NCBI GenBank assembly: GCA_025355835.1
Contig: JANXYW010000025.1
Span: forward strand, 1-9,710
Direction of reading: 5' to 3'
DNA: 9,710 nucleotides
Source of the DNA: Chloroflexota bacterium
GTDB lineage: Bacteria; Chloroflexota; Dehalococcoidia; DSTF01; JACRBR01
Positions 1-5,807 of the stretch are shown here, piece after piece. Made by a program: the position numbers and the translations under genes. The notes beneath the pieces were generated by a model that was not told the origin of the DNA, made no database searches, and saw nothing but the letters and a program-made list of their open reading frames with translations. How positions within the stretch are numbered: position 1 is the first letter of the stretch; each line of letters begins with the position of its first letter.

Positions 1-126
1 GCGTGGTGCATTCGCCTCCAACTGACCGCGCTCGCTGTATCGCCCGTCGCGATCGGGCTGTTCCCCATGCGGCCCGTGTATCTTCCGCGCCGTCCCCACC
101 GCTCACCCGGCGTTTTGAGACAGGCT
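1..126. mobile_element. Insertion-sequence end, truncated by the window edge
   Basis: Read inward on the minus strand from position 126, this sequence begins AGCCTGTCTCAAAAC and matches the start of the element at 9591 at 23 of the first 27 positions, then diverges, as left and right terminal inverted repeats do. The terminal repeat is 100-126. It abuts CATTCAG (127-133), the same 7 bp that precedes the right-hand end, so CATTCAG is the likely target duplication. The element body extends left, out of the window. A minus-strand reading frame opens at an ATG (66-68) and runs off the edge without a stop for 22 codons. It could be the start of a transposase but is too short to identify. The IS family cannot be assigned from the ends alone. 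Confidence 0.55.
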
Positions 127-150
127 CATTCAGCCCGCGTCGTGCGGGCT
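127..150. repeat. Degenerate, interrupted copy of the CATTCAG hairpin repeat
   Basis: CATTCAG (127-133) is followed by a hairpin with arms AGCCCGC (132-138) and GCGGGCT (144-150) around a GTCGT loop. The right-hand array has the same order: loop, CCCGC arm, short spacer, GCGGGC. The left arm expected before CATTCAG is missing because the insertion-sequence end takes its place. Similarity to the right-hand units fades after about 150, so this is a related but diverged copy. Confidence 0.5.
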
Positions 151-368
151 CAAGACGTCGTATGGTCGGCTTGGTTATCGTTCCGTGAAGCCCAGCCAGA
201 TGTGGCGGCACTGACCGTACGCGAGATGTAGGACAGCCGCCCTCGGCTGTTGGACGGATGTTCCACCCACGTGCACCGTCTCGTTCTCGAACAATCTCCC
301 TTTGCACAACATGGAGCGTGGGCGCCCCGACCGTAACGGAGCTCCATTGCCACCGACGCTCCGACGGG
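151..368. other. Intergenic stretch with one hairpin
   Basis: No convincing gene is seen; the short open frames here look like chance in high-GC DNA. The one clear structure is a 7-bp hairpin at 233-250 (arms ACAGCCG and CGGCTGT, loop CCCT). It matches, at 17 of 18 positions, the reverse complement of the hairpin closing each right-hand repeat unit (9358-9375 and 9546-9563), so it is probably a dispersed fragment of that family. No T-run follows, so it is not an obvious terminator for the gene ending at 369. Confidence 0.45.
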
Positions 369-833
369 CTACCGCCTCAGCCCCAGCTCATCGATGATCG
401 GCTCCATCGCCGTGATCAGCGCCGCAGCGCGATCTGCGGCCTCCGCCGCTAGCTCGGGCGTGAGCGCCGGTGCGGGGAACGCGCGGTGGAGCCGCGTCCA
501 CACCGCCGTCCACTCTTCGAGTTCGTACTCGCGGCCGGCCTTTGCGACGATCTCCGGCGCGCGATCGGCGAGCAGCGCCGCTGCTTCGTAGTTGCGGTCG
601 CGGTCGGCGCCCTCGAAATGCAGGCCGATCTCGAGGCGTTCGGTCTTGCGCTGCACCCAGATCTCGTAGTGAACCGAAGGATTGCCGCGAAAGTACTGCA
701 GGTAGCCGAAGCGCTGCCGCCATTCAAGCCCGCCGAGGTCCGCGCCGAGGTGCGCCGTCATGCCTTCGTGCACCAGGCCGAGGAAGTCGCGGATGCGGAG
801 CGATGGTGTGGTGTTGCGCCGGGGCTTCGCCAT
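369..833 (-). CDS. Hypothetical protein, 154 aa
   Basis: The function is not recognised. The frame runs from an ATG at 831-833 to a TAG at 369-371. The product is soluble, with no signal peptide or membrane segment. A basic N-terminus (MAKPRRN) is followed by a mixed alpha/beta region with the beta-like segment VHYEIWVQRKTERLEIGLHFEG around residues 54-75, then charged helices and an alanine-rich C-terminal helix. The beta segment beside a helical tail looks like a compact single domain, but no catalytic motif stands out. The start lies only 29 bp from the divergent phosphodiesterase start, so the two genes must share their promoter region. No strong Shine-Dalgarno is visible. It is accepted as coding because it is the longest protein-like frame here and has normal amino-acid composition, unlike the arginine-rich opposite frames. 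Confidence 0.7.
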   Translation of the reverse strand: MAKPRRNTTPSLRIRDFLGLVHEGMTAHLGADLGGLEWRQRFGYLQYFRGNPSVHYEIWVQRKTERLEIGLHFEGADRDRNYEAAALLADRAPEIVAKAGREYELEEWTAVWTRLHRAFPAPALTPELAAEAADRAAALITAMEPIIDELGLRR

Positions 834-862
834 GCGGGGATCATATCCGGCTATGCTGGCTC

Positions 863-1354
863 ATGCTGATCGGCGTGATCTCCGATACGCACGGATACGT
901 CGACCCGCGGCTGGCGGCGGCGTTCGCCGGCGTCGACGCGATCGTCCACGCGGGCGACGTCGGCGGTGCGCACGTGCTCGATGCGCTGCATGCGATGGCG
1001 CCGCTGTACGCAGTGTGCGGCAACAACGACGAGAAGCTCGGCGGCCTCGGCCTGAATTTGCACGAGGACTTCGATCTGGACGGCGTGCGATTCCATCTCG
1101 TCCACCAACTCCCGCACGCGCGCCCCGGCGACACGACCGATGTCGTCGTCTTCGGCCACAGCCACCGCACGTTGATCGAACAGCGCGGCAGCACGCTGTA
1201 CGTGAACCCCGGCGCTGCCGGCCGCGTCGGCTTCCACAAGATCCAGACAGTGGCGCTGATGCGGGTGAGGCGCGGCACCATCGTGGATGCACGTGTTGTC
1301 GAGCTGGGTGCGCGCCAGGTTGTCGCGCGAAAGAAGGCGGAGGATCGCCGATGA
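863..1354 (+). CDS. YfcE/MJ0936-type metallophosphoesterase
   Basis: A 163-aa calcineurin-like phosphoesterase of the small YfcE/MJ0936 class, which hydrolyses phosphodiesters at a two-metal centre; the natural substrate is usually unknown. The metal-ligand motifs are in order: D8-T-H10 near the N-terminus, G31-D32, G53-N-N-D56, H81, and G98-H-S-H101, followed by NPGA (115-118). The length matches the family. The ATG at 863 is chosen because the next residues (LIGVISDTHG) are the canonical first strand and motif I; a longer in-frame extension upstream has arginine-rich junk composition and crosses the divergent gene. The start has no obvious Shine-Dalgarno. The stop overlaps the start of the HicB-like gene (ATGA), so the two are probably translated together. 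The basic tail (RKKAEDRR) encodes that gene's ribosome-binding site. Confidence 0.93.
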   Translation: MLIGVISDTHGYVDPRLAAAFAGVDAIVHAGDVGGAHVLDALHAMAPLYAVCGNNDEKLGGLGLNLHEDFDLDGVRFHLVHQLPHARPGDTTDVVVFGHSHRTLIEQRGSTLYVNPGAAGRVGFHKIQTVALMRVRRGTIVDARVVELGARQVVARKKAEDRR

Positions 1355-1551
1355 AGGACTATCACGTGGACGTGTTCTACAGCCCTGAGGACGGGTGCTA
1401 CGTCGCCAACGTCCCCGATTTCGTCTCGTGCTCGGCCTTCGGAGACACGCCCGAGGACGCCATGCGCGAGATCGAGATCGCGAAGCGCGCCTGGTTGGCG
1501 GCAGCGGCTGCCGCGGGCAAGCGCATCCCGCCGCCTCGATCCGATCGATAG
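1351..1551 (+). CDS. HicB-like antitoxin-fold protein, orphan
   Basis: A 66-aa HicB-like protein. HicB antitoxins have a partly degraded RNase-H fold and normally bind and neutralise the HicA mRNA interferase. The features visible are YHVDVFYSPEDGCYVANVPD (residues 4-23), the G-D-T-P-E-D-A turn (31-37), a helix ending in KRAWLAAAAAAGKRI and a closing IPPP. There is no C-terminal DNA-binding domain, so it is the short form. No HicA gene is adjacent: upstream is a phosphodiesterase overlapping by 4 bp, and downstream is a mobile-element-like repeat and a convergent gene. GGAGG at 1339-1343 lies 7 nt before the ATG, a strong ribosome-binding site. The protein could be a stand-alone HicB-fold regulator, a relic of a lost toxin pair, or a partner of the phosphodiesterase; the sequence does not decide between these. 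Confidence 0.85.
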   Translation: MKDYHVDVFYSPEDGCYVANVPDFVSCSAFGDTPEDAMREIEIAKRAWLAAAAAAGKRIPPPRSDR

Positions 1552-1571
1552 TAGAGTGCGTCCGGCGGATC

Positions 1572-1690
1572 ACTAGCAGGGTGTTGATAATCGAGTCTTC
1601 CGAAGTAACCGTCGGTCAAGTCAGGATCAGTTTCCGATCGCTCCGGAGCCATAACCAGTCCAGAATCGACTTTTTCAACACCCTGCTAGT
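1572..1690. mobile_element. MITE-like element with 16-bp perfect terminal inverted repeats
   Basis: The sequence actagcagggtgttga (1572-1587) is exactly repeated in inverted orientation at 1675-1690, giving a 119-bp element too short to encode a transposase. Inside the right arm the pattern continues as GTTGAAAAAGTCGATTCT when read on the minus strand, and the left arm keeps a gapped match to it (TCGA followed by TCT). Ends with TGTTGAAAAAG are common, as I recall, among IS5/IS1182-like elements. The outermost CTAG at 1573-1576 and 1686-1689 could be a 4-bp target duplication flanking termini that begin CAGGGTGTTGA. The element lies between convergent genes, and its right CTAG carries the stop codon of the hydrolase-LuxR gene. 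As RNA it could also form a long stem that ends transcription from both sides. Confidence 0.65.
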
Positions 1691-2738
1691 CCTCGCCGCG
1701 CTCCACCATCCCATGCTCGAACGCGTACGCGACCGCGGCGACGCGGCCGCGCGCACCGATCTTGCTGTAGATGTTCGCGATGTGACGCTGCACCGTCGCC
1801 AAACTGATCTCCAGTCCGGCGGCAATCTCCTTGCCTGTGTGCCCGCTCGCCAACAGCCGAAGCACCTGCTGCTCGCGCACCGTCAGCGGCGCCAGAGCGC
1901 CCTTGGGCCGCCGCGGCGTAGCGCCCACATCGGCGAAGTCGCGTATCGCCGCGAACACGGGCGCCGTATCCCCCAGAAACGGCGCCGCCGATGTGCCATC
2001 AAGGACCAGCAGGCGAGCCTGCGAAATGACCGACGCCAATTCGCGCGCATCCTCCAGTCCCGAGAACTTCGAATCCCGCCGCGTCATCACGAGCGTCGGC
2101 GCGGAAATGCAGCGCGCTTCCGCCGTCACGTCGACGCTGGACATGGCGCGCATGAACGCCACCATGCCTTCCTGCGTGATCGCTGCCCGCGTCAGCGCCG
2201 CGTACTGTGCGGCGGTATCGCTGTCCGGCCAGCCGAAGGCCGCCTGCGCGTATGTGTCGGTGTACATCTCCCAGTCCTGCCGCAGCAGCTCCCCCAGCGC
2301 GCCGGCCTCGGGGCGGCCGAACAGCGACGCGCCACGCGCGTAGCCGTACCAGAGGAACAGCTGCGACACGCGCTTGGGATGCCGAGCGGCGTACGCAATC
2401 GATGCAGGGCTGCCGCCGATGGAGCCCCAGAGCGCGAACGTCGGGAGTTCGTAGTGGTCGGCGACCGCTTCCATATCGCGAACCTGTGCGTCGATCGAAA
2501 AATCCAGCGCATCGCGGTCGGAAAACCCGGTGCCGCGGCAGTCGTAACGCACGACGCGCGCGGTCGTTCCAACAGCGTCCGTCCAGGCACGCACAGCCGG
2601 GATGCGATACTCCGGCAGTACGTGGCTCCACGGCGGCGTCGCGGCGATCAGCAGCGGCTTCGCGCCCTGGTTGCCCACCGCCAGCGTGGCGATGCGCACG
2701 CCGTCGGCTGCGGTCGCGTATTCGATCTGTGGCTCCAT
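1686..2738 (-). CDS. Alpha/beta-hydrolase-fold protein with C-terminal LuxR-type DNA-binding domain
   Basis: A 350-aa fusion transcription regulator. Residues 1-270 form an alpha/beta-hydrolase fold: RYDCRGTGFSDR (64-75) is the strand-4/oxyanion region, WGSIGG (104-109) the nucleophile-elbow position and SIAYAARHPKRVSQLFL the following helix and strand. Residues 284-345 are a LuxR/GerE helix-turn-helix: LTVREQQVLRLLASGHTGKE, then a recognition helix near SLATVQRHIANIYSKIGA. The elbow has Trp where the first Gly of GxSxG is expected, although Ser106 remains. The usual catalytic His region reads LDGTSAAPFLGD (247-257), with no histidine. It is therefore likely a ligand-sensing regulator rather than an active hydrolase. 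It lies in the same direction as, and 55 bp after, the CoA-transferase pair, and may control it. Its TAG stop is inside the inverted repeat of the MITE-like element. Confidence 0.9.
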   Translation of the reverse strand: MEPQIEYATAADGVRIATLAVGNQGAKPLLIAATPPWSHVLPEYRIPAVRAWTDAVGTTARVVRYDCRGTGFSDRDALDFSIDAQVRDMEAVADHYELPTFALWGSIGGSPASIAYAARHPKRVSQLFLWYGYARGASLFGRPEAGALGELLRQDWEMYTDTYAQAAFGWPDSDTAAQYAALTRAAITQEGMVAFMRAMSSVDVTAEARCISAPTLVMTRRDSKFSGLEDARELASVISQARLLVLDGTSAAPFLGDTAPVFAAIRDFADVGATPRRPKGALAPLTVREQQVLRLLASGHTGKEIAAGLEISLATVQRHIANIYSKIGARGRVAAVAYAFEHGMVERGED

Positions 2739-2754
2739 GATGGTGATTCTACCG

Positions 2755-2775
2755 CCGCCGACGGCCAGTCGGCGG
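2755..2775. terminator. 8-bp GC-rich hairpin between the CoA-transferase and the LuxR gene
   Basis: Arms CCGCCGAC (2755-2762) and GTCGGCGG (2768-2775) form a perfect stem with a 5-nt loop. It lies 18 bp past the stop of the upstream minus-strand CoA-transferase and 16 bp before the start of the hydrolase-LuxR gene. No T-run follows, so it may be a weak terminator, a stabilising stem at an mRNA 3' end, or an operator for the regulator. Confidence 0.4.
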
Positions 2776-2793
2776 GACGTAAGGGCGATCGTT

Positions 2794-4152
2794 CTACTCG
2801 GCGATCCCCAACTGCTCGCGGTAGTCTGCCTCGACCGCCTGCAGAATGCCGTGTTCGAGGTAGCGGTCGTACGGAAGCTTCAGCGCCGCCGAGACGAACT
2901 GCGCCGGCACGGGAAGCGTCGGCGCGTCGGCGATGATCGCGTCTTCCTTCAGCTTCGCGATCTCGGTGTCTGTATAGCCGATCTCTTTCAGCACCTCTTC
3001 GTTATGCTGGCCCAGCAGCGGCGCCGGTCGGCGCGCTTTCGCCTCGAAGCGCCCGAACTTGGCCGCGAGGTGGCGCTGCACCGGGCGCTTGCCGAGCAGC
3101 GGCTGATCGACGATGTCGAAATGGCCGCGCGCTTTGAATTGTGGGTCGAACAGGATCTCTTTCCCATCGAGCACCGCCGCCGCCTTCACGCCGGCCTTCT
3201 GCAGCGCGTGCATGACGACGTAGTGGTCGCGCTGCGACGTCCATTCCGTGATCACGGCGTCGAGTTCGTCGTGATGATCGTGCCGCGCCAGCACGGTGGC
3301 GAAGCGCGCGTCATCGAGCCACTCCGCGTGACCCATCGCGCCTGCCATGCGGGCGAACTCTCCGTCGTCCGAGCACGAGATCACGGCCCAGCGATCGTCG
3401 CCGGCGCAGCGATAGCAGCCCTGCGGCGCCGCCCACTCGCTGCGGTCGCCGCGGCGCTCGGTGACGCGGCCCGTCATCTGGTACTCGAGTAGTGCCGCGC
3501 CCATGATCGGAATCGCCGCTTCCTGCTCGGAGAGATCGATGTACTGGCCCTTGCCGGTGCGCCGCTTGTAATGCAGCGCTGTCAACACGGCGCCTGCGCC
3601 GACGAAGCCCGAGTACGGATCCGTGAACGACAGCCCGGAGCGCATCGGCGGCCCGTCCTCGTATCCCGTGATCGATGAGATGCCGGACGCCGCTTCGAGC
3701 CCCATACCGTACGCACCGTAGTCGCGCATCGATCCGTCCTGGCCGTAGCCGGAGAGCGAGCACATGATAATGTCCGGCTTCAGTGCTTTCAGCGCGTCGT
3801 AGCCGAGGCCGAAGTTCGCCATGACGCGCGGTGTGAAGCTCTCGACGACGACGTCAGCGCCCGCGATCAGCTTTCGCATGATCTCGCGTGCTTCTTCTTT
3901 GTTGAGATCGAGTACCATCTCGCGCTTGCTCGCGTTGCGGATGACGAAGTACGACGCGCGGTGCCAGTGATGATCGAGGCCATCGTTCTCGGTGATGATC
4001 AGGTTGCGCGTGACGTCCATGCGCCCCGCGGCCTCGAAGCGCACGACATCGGCACCGAGATCGGCGAGGATGCGCGTGCACGCCGGCCCGGCGAACACCT
4101 GCGCAAGATCGATGATGCGTACGCCGTCGAGCGGTAGCTTCCCGTTGTTCAC
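2794..4152 (-). CDS. CaiB/BaiF class III CoA-transferase, catalytic-type subunit
   Basis: A 452-aa family III CoA-transferase, moving CoA between carboxylic acids through aspartyl anhydride and CoA-thioester intermediates; the substrate cannot be read from sequence. The N-terminus has the family pattern LDGVRIIDLAQVFAGP (8-23), and LADLGADVVRFE (29-40) follows. SFTDPYSG (175-182) carries the catalytic Asp178 (codon GAT, 3619-3621). Next come YKRRTGKGQYIDLSEQEA (195-212) and the C-terminal GQHNEEVL (381-388). About 45 residues after 405 (to YLEHGILQAVEADYREQLGIAE) extend past the usual end. The start is GTG at 4150-4152, supported by GGGAGG (complement of 4158-4163) 5 nt upstream. The gene follows the second CaiB/BaiF gene on the same strand across a 127-bp repeat-rich gap, and that partner lacks the catalytic Asp, suggesting a heteromeric enzyme. 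Confidence 0.94.
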   Translation of the reverse strand: MNNGKLPLDGVRIIDLAQVFAGPACTRILADLGADVVRFEAAGRMDVTRNLIITENDGLDHHWHRASYFVIRNASKREMVLDLNKEEAREIMRKLIAGADVVVESFTPRVMANFGLGYDALKALKPDIIMCSLSGYGQDGSMRDYGAYGMGLEAASGISSITGYEDGPPMRSGLSFTDPYSGFVGAGAVLTALHYKRRTGKGQYIDLSEQEAAIPIMGAALLEYQMTGRVTERRGDRSEWAAPQGCYRCAGDDRWAVISCSDDGEFARMAGAMGHAEWLDDARFATVLARHDHHDELDAVITEWTSQRDHYVVMHALQKAGVKAAAVLDGKEILFDPQFKARGHFDIVDQPLLGKRPVQRHLAAKFGRFEAKARRPAPLLGQHNEEVLKEIGYTDTEIAKLKEDAIIADAPTLPVPAQFVSAALKLPYDRYLEHGILQAVEADYREQLGIAE

Positions 4153-4279
4153 GAGAGCCTCCCGCTTCCGGAGCGCGGGCGTTCAGCGCGCGCGGCTCCC
4201 CAAAAGAACCTCTGTGCCTCTGTGCCTCTGTGGTGAACCGCACCCTGACGACCGAAGACCGACGACCGACGACCATCCA
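4153..4279. repeat. Composite of three short repeats between the CoA-transferase genes
   Basis: Three repeat types are packed into 127 bp. At 4170-4199 is a diverged copy of the hairpin family seen at the right end: GCGCGGG, then CGTTCAG in place of CATTCAG, then a CGCGCGC-like arm, all enclosed by GGAGC and GCTCC. At 4209-4232 are three perfect tandem copies of CCTCTGTG; read on the other strand these give the spurious peptide FTTEAQRHRG, which I recall as recurring in many environmental genomes. At 4247-4274 are imperfect tandem copies of GACGACC, two adjacent at 4261-4274. No gene is present. The ribosome-binding site of the downstream CoA-transferase lies at the left margin. Confidence 0.7.
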
Positions 4280-5500
4280 TCACAGCACACCTCGATCGCT
4301 GAGGATCGTCAGATCGCCTTTTTCGTAGCCGAGTTCGTCGACGAGCACGGCGACGTTCGCGCTGCCGCGATCGGGCGCCGGCGACGCGTGCAGCGGCGTC
4401 TCCGACATCTTGAACGGCTGCCCGGGGATCGTCAGCGGCCCGGCTTTCGTCTCCACCTTCTCAAAGAACGCGCGCTCGGCGAGGTGCTCATCCGACAGCA
4501 GATCGGATGGCGTCGGAACGAACGCGAACGGCAGACGCAGCGCCTGCGCCGTCATCACGATTTCTAACGCCGTGTGCGTCGAAAGGTATGGCTGCATCGA
4601 CGCCTCGAACTCGCGCCAACCGATCATCCGCTCGCCCATGCTCTTGAAGAACGGCGTCTGATCCAGCTCGATGTCCTCCATCAGCAGCGCCATCGGCGAA
4701 ACAGAGTCAGGCGTCAGCGGCGATGGGAAGCCGTTCGCGCCGGGGATGACGACGACGTGACCGTCAGCGCAGGCCATGATGTCGTTCGGATAGCCGAAGA
4801 TGTGGCGCGAATAGAAGCGCCGGCGAATCGCGCCCTGGAACGCGTACATCGCGGAGTTGTACTCGTCCGCCGCGGCCGCCGCTTCCGCCATCGAGAGATC
4901 GACATGGTCGCCGCCGCCGTTCGCGGCGCGATTCTCGAGCGCCGCGAGGATGCCGATCCAGAGCTGCACGCCGGCGATGTACGCGCCCGGCTCGCCGCCG
5001 GTCACGAGCGGCTCGCGGTCGGGATTGCCCGTGTTGTACATGATCGTGCTCATCGCCATGGCGGTGAGGCTGTTGCCGTCGTAGTCGGCGTAGGGCCCCG
5101 TCGCGCCGAACGGCGACACCTGCGCGACGATCAGATCCGGGAAGTCGTCCTTCAGATCCTCATACGACAGCCCCCACGCCTGCAGCGTCGATGCCTTCTC
5201 GCCGCACACGAACACGTCGGCGTTAGCGAGCATCTTCTTCAGCACGACCTGCCCCGACGTCACCGAGACATCGAGAGTCACACTGCGCTTGCTGGTGTTG
5301 AGGTGCAGGTACAGCCCGGACTTCTCCGGGTCCGGCATGTCGCCCGGAAATGGCCCGAGGCGCCGCGAATAGTCGCCGCCGGGCGGCTCGACCTTCGTGA
5401 CGAGCGCGCCGGAATCGGCCAGCAGCTTCGTCGCGTACGGCCCGGCGATGCCCTGCGAGATATCGACGACGCGCACGTCGGAGAGGGCGCGATCGGTCAT
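4280..5500 (-). CDS. CaiB/BaiF class III CoA-transferase homologue lacking the catalytic Asp
   Basis: A 406-aa protein of the same family, with LSDVRVVDISQGIAGPYATK (6-25), a DSGALVTKVEPPGGDYSRR-like CoA-binding region (29-47), LHLNTSKRSVTLD (65-77), VSPFGATGPYADYDG (128-142) and NGGGDHVDLSMAEA (194-207). Aligned on the helix before the AL(E/H) segment, the family motif D-Y-x-A-G reads A173-Y-I-A-G, codon GCG at 4982-4984, so the catalytic Asp is Ala. The C-terminus (IPGQPFKMSETP, 358-369) is family-like, but the GxHN motif is absent. The ATG start is supported by GGAG (complement of 5506-5509) 5 nt upstream. It is first in the minus-strand block, just before the Asp-containing homologue. It may be the non-catalytic subunit of a heteromer, as known for paired enzymes such as BbsE/BbsF and SmtA/SmtB, or have another role. 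Confidence 0.92.
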   Translation of the reverse strand: MTDRALSDVRVVDISQGIAGPYATKLLADSGALVTKVEPPGGDYSRRLGPFPGDMPDPEKSGLYLHLNTSKRSVTLDVSVTSGQVVLKKMLANADVFVCGEKASTLQAWGLSYEDLKDDFPDLIVAQVSPFGATGPYADYDGNSLTAMAMSTIMYNTGNPDREPLVTGGEPGAYIAGVQLWIGILAALENRAANGGGDHVDLSMAEAAAAADEYNSAMYAFQGAIRRRFYSRHIFGYPNDIMACADGHVVVIPGANGFPSPLTPDSVSPMALLMEDIELDQTPFFKSMGERMIGWREFEASMQPYLSTHTALEIVMTAQALRLPFAFVPTPSDLLSDEHLAERAFFEKVETKAGPLTIPGQPFKMSETPLHASPAPDRGSANVAVLVDELGYEKGDLTILSDRGVL

Positions 5501-5529
5501 GCAAACTCCATTCCGGCGTAGGTGCGGCC

Positions 5530-5558
5530 AGCATACGCCGGGCAGCGCGGCAGATCAA
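5530..5558 (-). promoter_or_regulatory. Candidate sigma-70-type promoter of the CoA-transferase block
   Basis: On the minus strand, TTGATC (complement of 5553-5558) and TATGCT (complement of 5530-5535) are separated by exactly 17 bp and match the -35/-10 consensus at four of six positions each. Transcription would start near 5523, giving a leader of about 22 nt that includes the GGAG ribosome-binding site. The match is imperfect, as expected of a promoter needing an activator. Confidence 0.45.
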
Positions 5559-5569
5559 TTCGTCGCCTC

Positions 5570-5608
5570 GCTGTTGCCAATTGCTGACAAAGCTGTTGCC
5601 AATTACTG
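5570..5608. repeat. Two direct repeats with a 22-bp period upstream of the CoA-transferase promoter
   Basis: GCTGTTGCCAATTGCTG at 5570-5586 recurs at 5592-5608 with one change (GCTGTTGCCAATTACTG). The 22-bp period is about two helical turns, and both copies lie just upstream of the candidate -35 element on the minus strand. This is the arrangement expected of activator binding sites. The local hydrolase-LuxR protein is an obvious candidate, but nothing in the sequence proves it binds here. Confidence 0.5.
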
Positions 5609-5615
5609 CCATATT

Positions 5616-5632
5616 TCCGACGTTATGTCGGA
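5616..5632. promoter_or_regulatory. 6-bp dyad, possible operator
   Basis: Arms TCCGAC (5616-5621) and GTCGGA (5627-5632) flank GTTAT. The dyad lies just beyond the two direct repeats, about 95-110 bp upstream of the inferred start of the CoA-transferase transcript. A symmetric protein-binding site is the simplest reading; no T-run suggests a terminator. Confidence 0.35.
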
Positions 5633-5746
5633 GATTGAATCTAAAATCGGCTTTGAATTGCAGTTTTAGGTTTTTCGCGCGCCGCGCGCGTTCTTGATTG
5701 AGTTGACGTTCTGCCGGACGCTCTCCTCGTGAGGCTGCCGATTCGT

Positions 5747-5768
5747 GGGCACACGTCGTATTGTGCCC
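5747..5768. promoter_or_regulatory. GGGCACA/TGTGCCC dyad upstream of the monooxygenase-like gene
   Basis: Arms GGGCACA (5747-5753) and TGTGCCC (5762-5768) are perfect inverted repeats with an 8-bp spacer, ending 39 bp before the start codon. A related dyad with the same GGGCAC half-site lies upstream of the other small ABM-like gene at 7131-7145, and AGGCTGCC precedes both (5732-5739 and 7106-7113). Confidence 0.45.
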
Positions 5769-5807
5769 GCATGCGACCAGGAACGCCTAATAGCGAGGAG
5801 CACCACC

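Larger units (their letters stand above)
5501..5807. other. Divergent regulatory region between the CoA-transferase block and the monooxygenase-like gene
   Basis: No gene is seen in these 307 bp, which are noticeably richer in A and T around 5610-5680 than the flanking genes. The left part serves the minus-strand block with a candidate promoter, two direct repeats and a dyad; the right part serves the plus-strand gene with a second dyad and its ribosome-binding site. These elements are listed separately. A GC-rich self-complementary stretch (CGCGCGCCGCGCGCG, 5678-5692) lies between the two halves and may act as a bidirectional insulator or terminator. Confidence 0.5.

Noticed and set aside
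470..862. An upstream in-frame extension of the phosphodiesterase
   Set aside because: The extra 131 residues are arginine-rich, cross the divergent hypothetical gene and precede the canonical first strand of the family, so the ATG at 863 was chosen.
1395..2936. A 513-codon plus-strand open frame opposite the hydrolase-LuxR gene
   Set aside because: The translation is arginine-rich and low-complexity with no domain pattern. It overlaps the HicB gene out of frame and lies antisense to a gene with clear motifs, so it is a shadow frame of high-GC DNA.
4574..5521. A 315-codon plus-strand open frame opposite the first CoA-transferase
   Set aside because: It is antisense to a well-supported CaiB/BaiF gene and its product is rich in Arg, Val and His without any recognisable fold.
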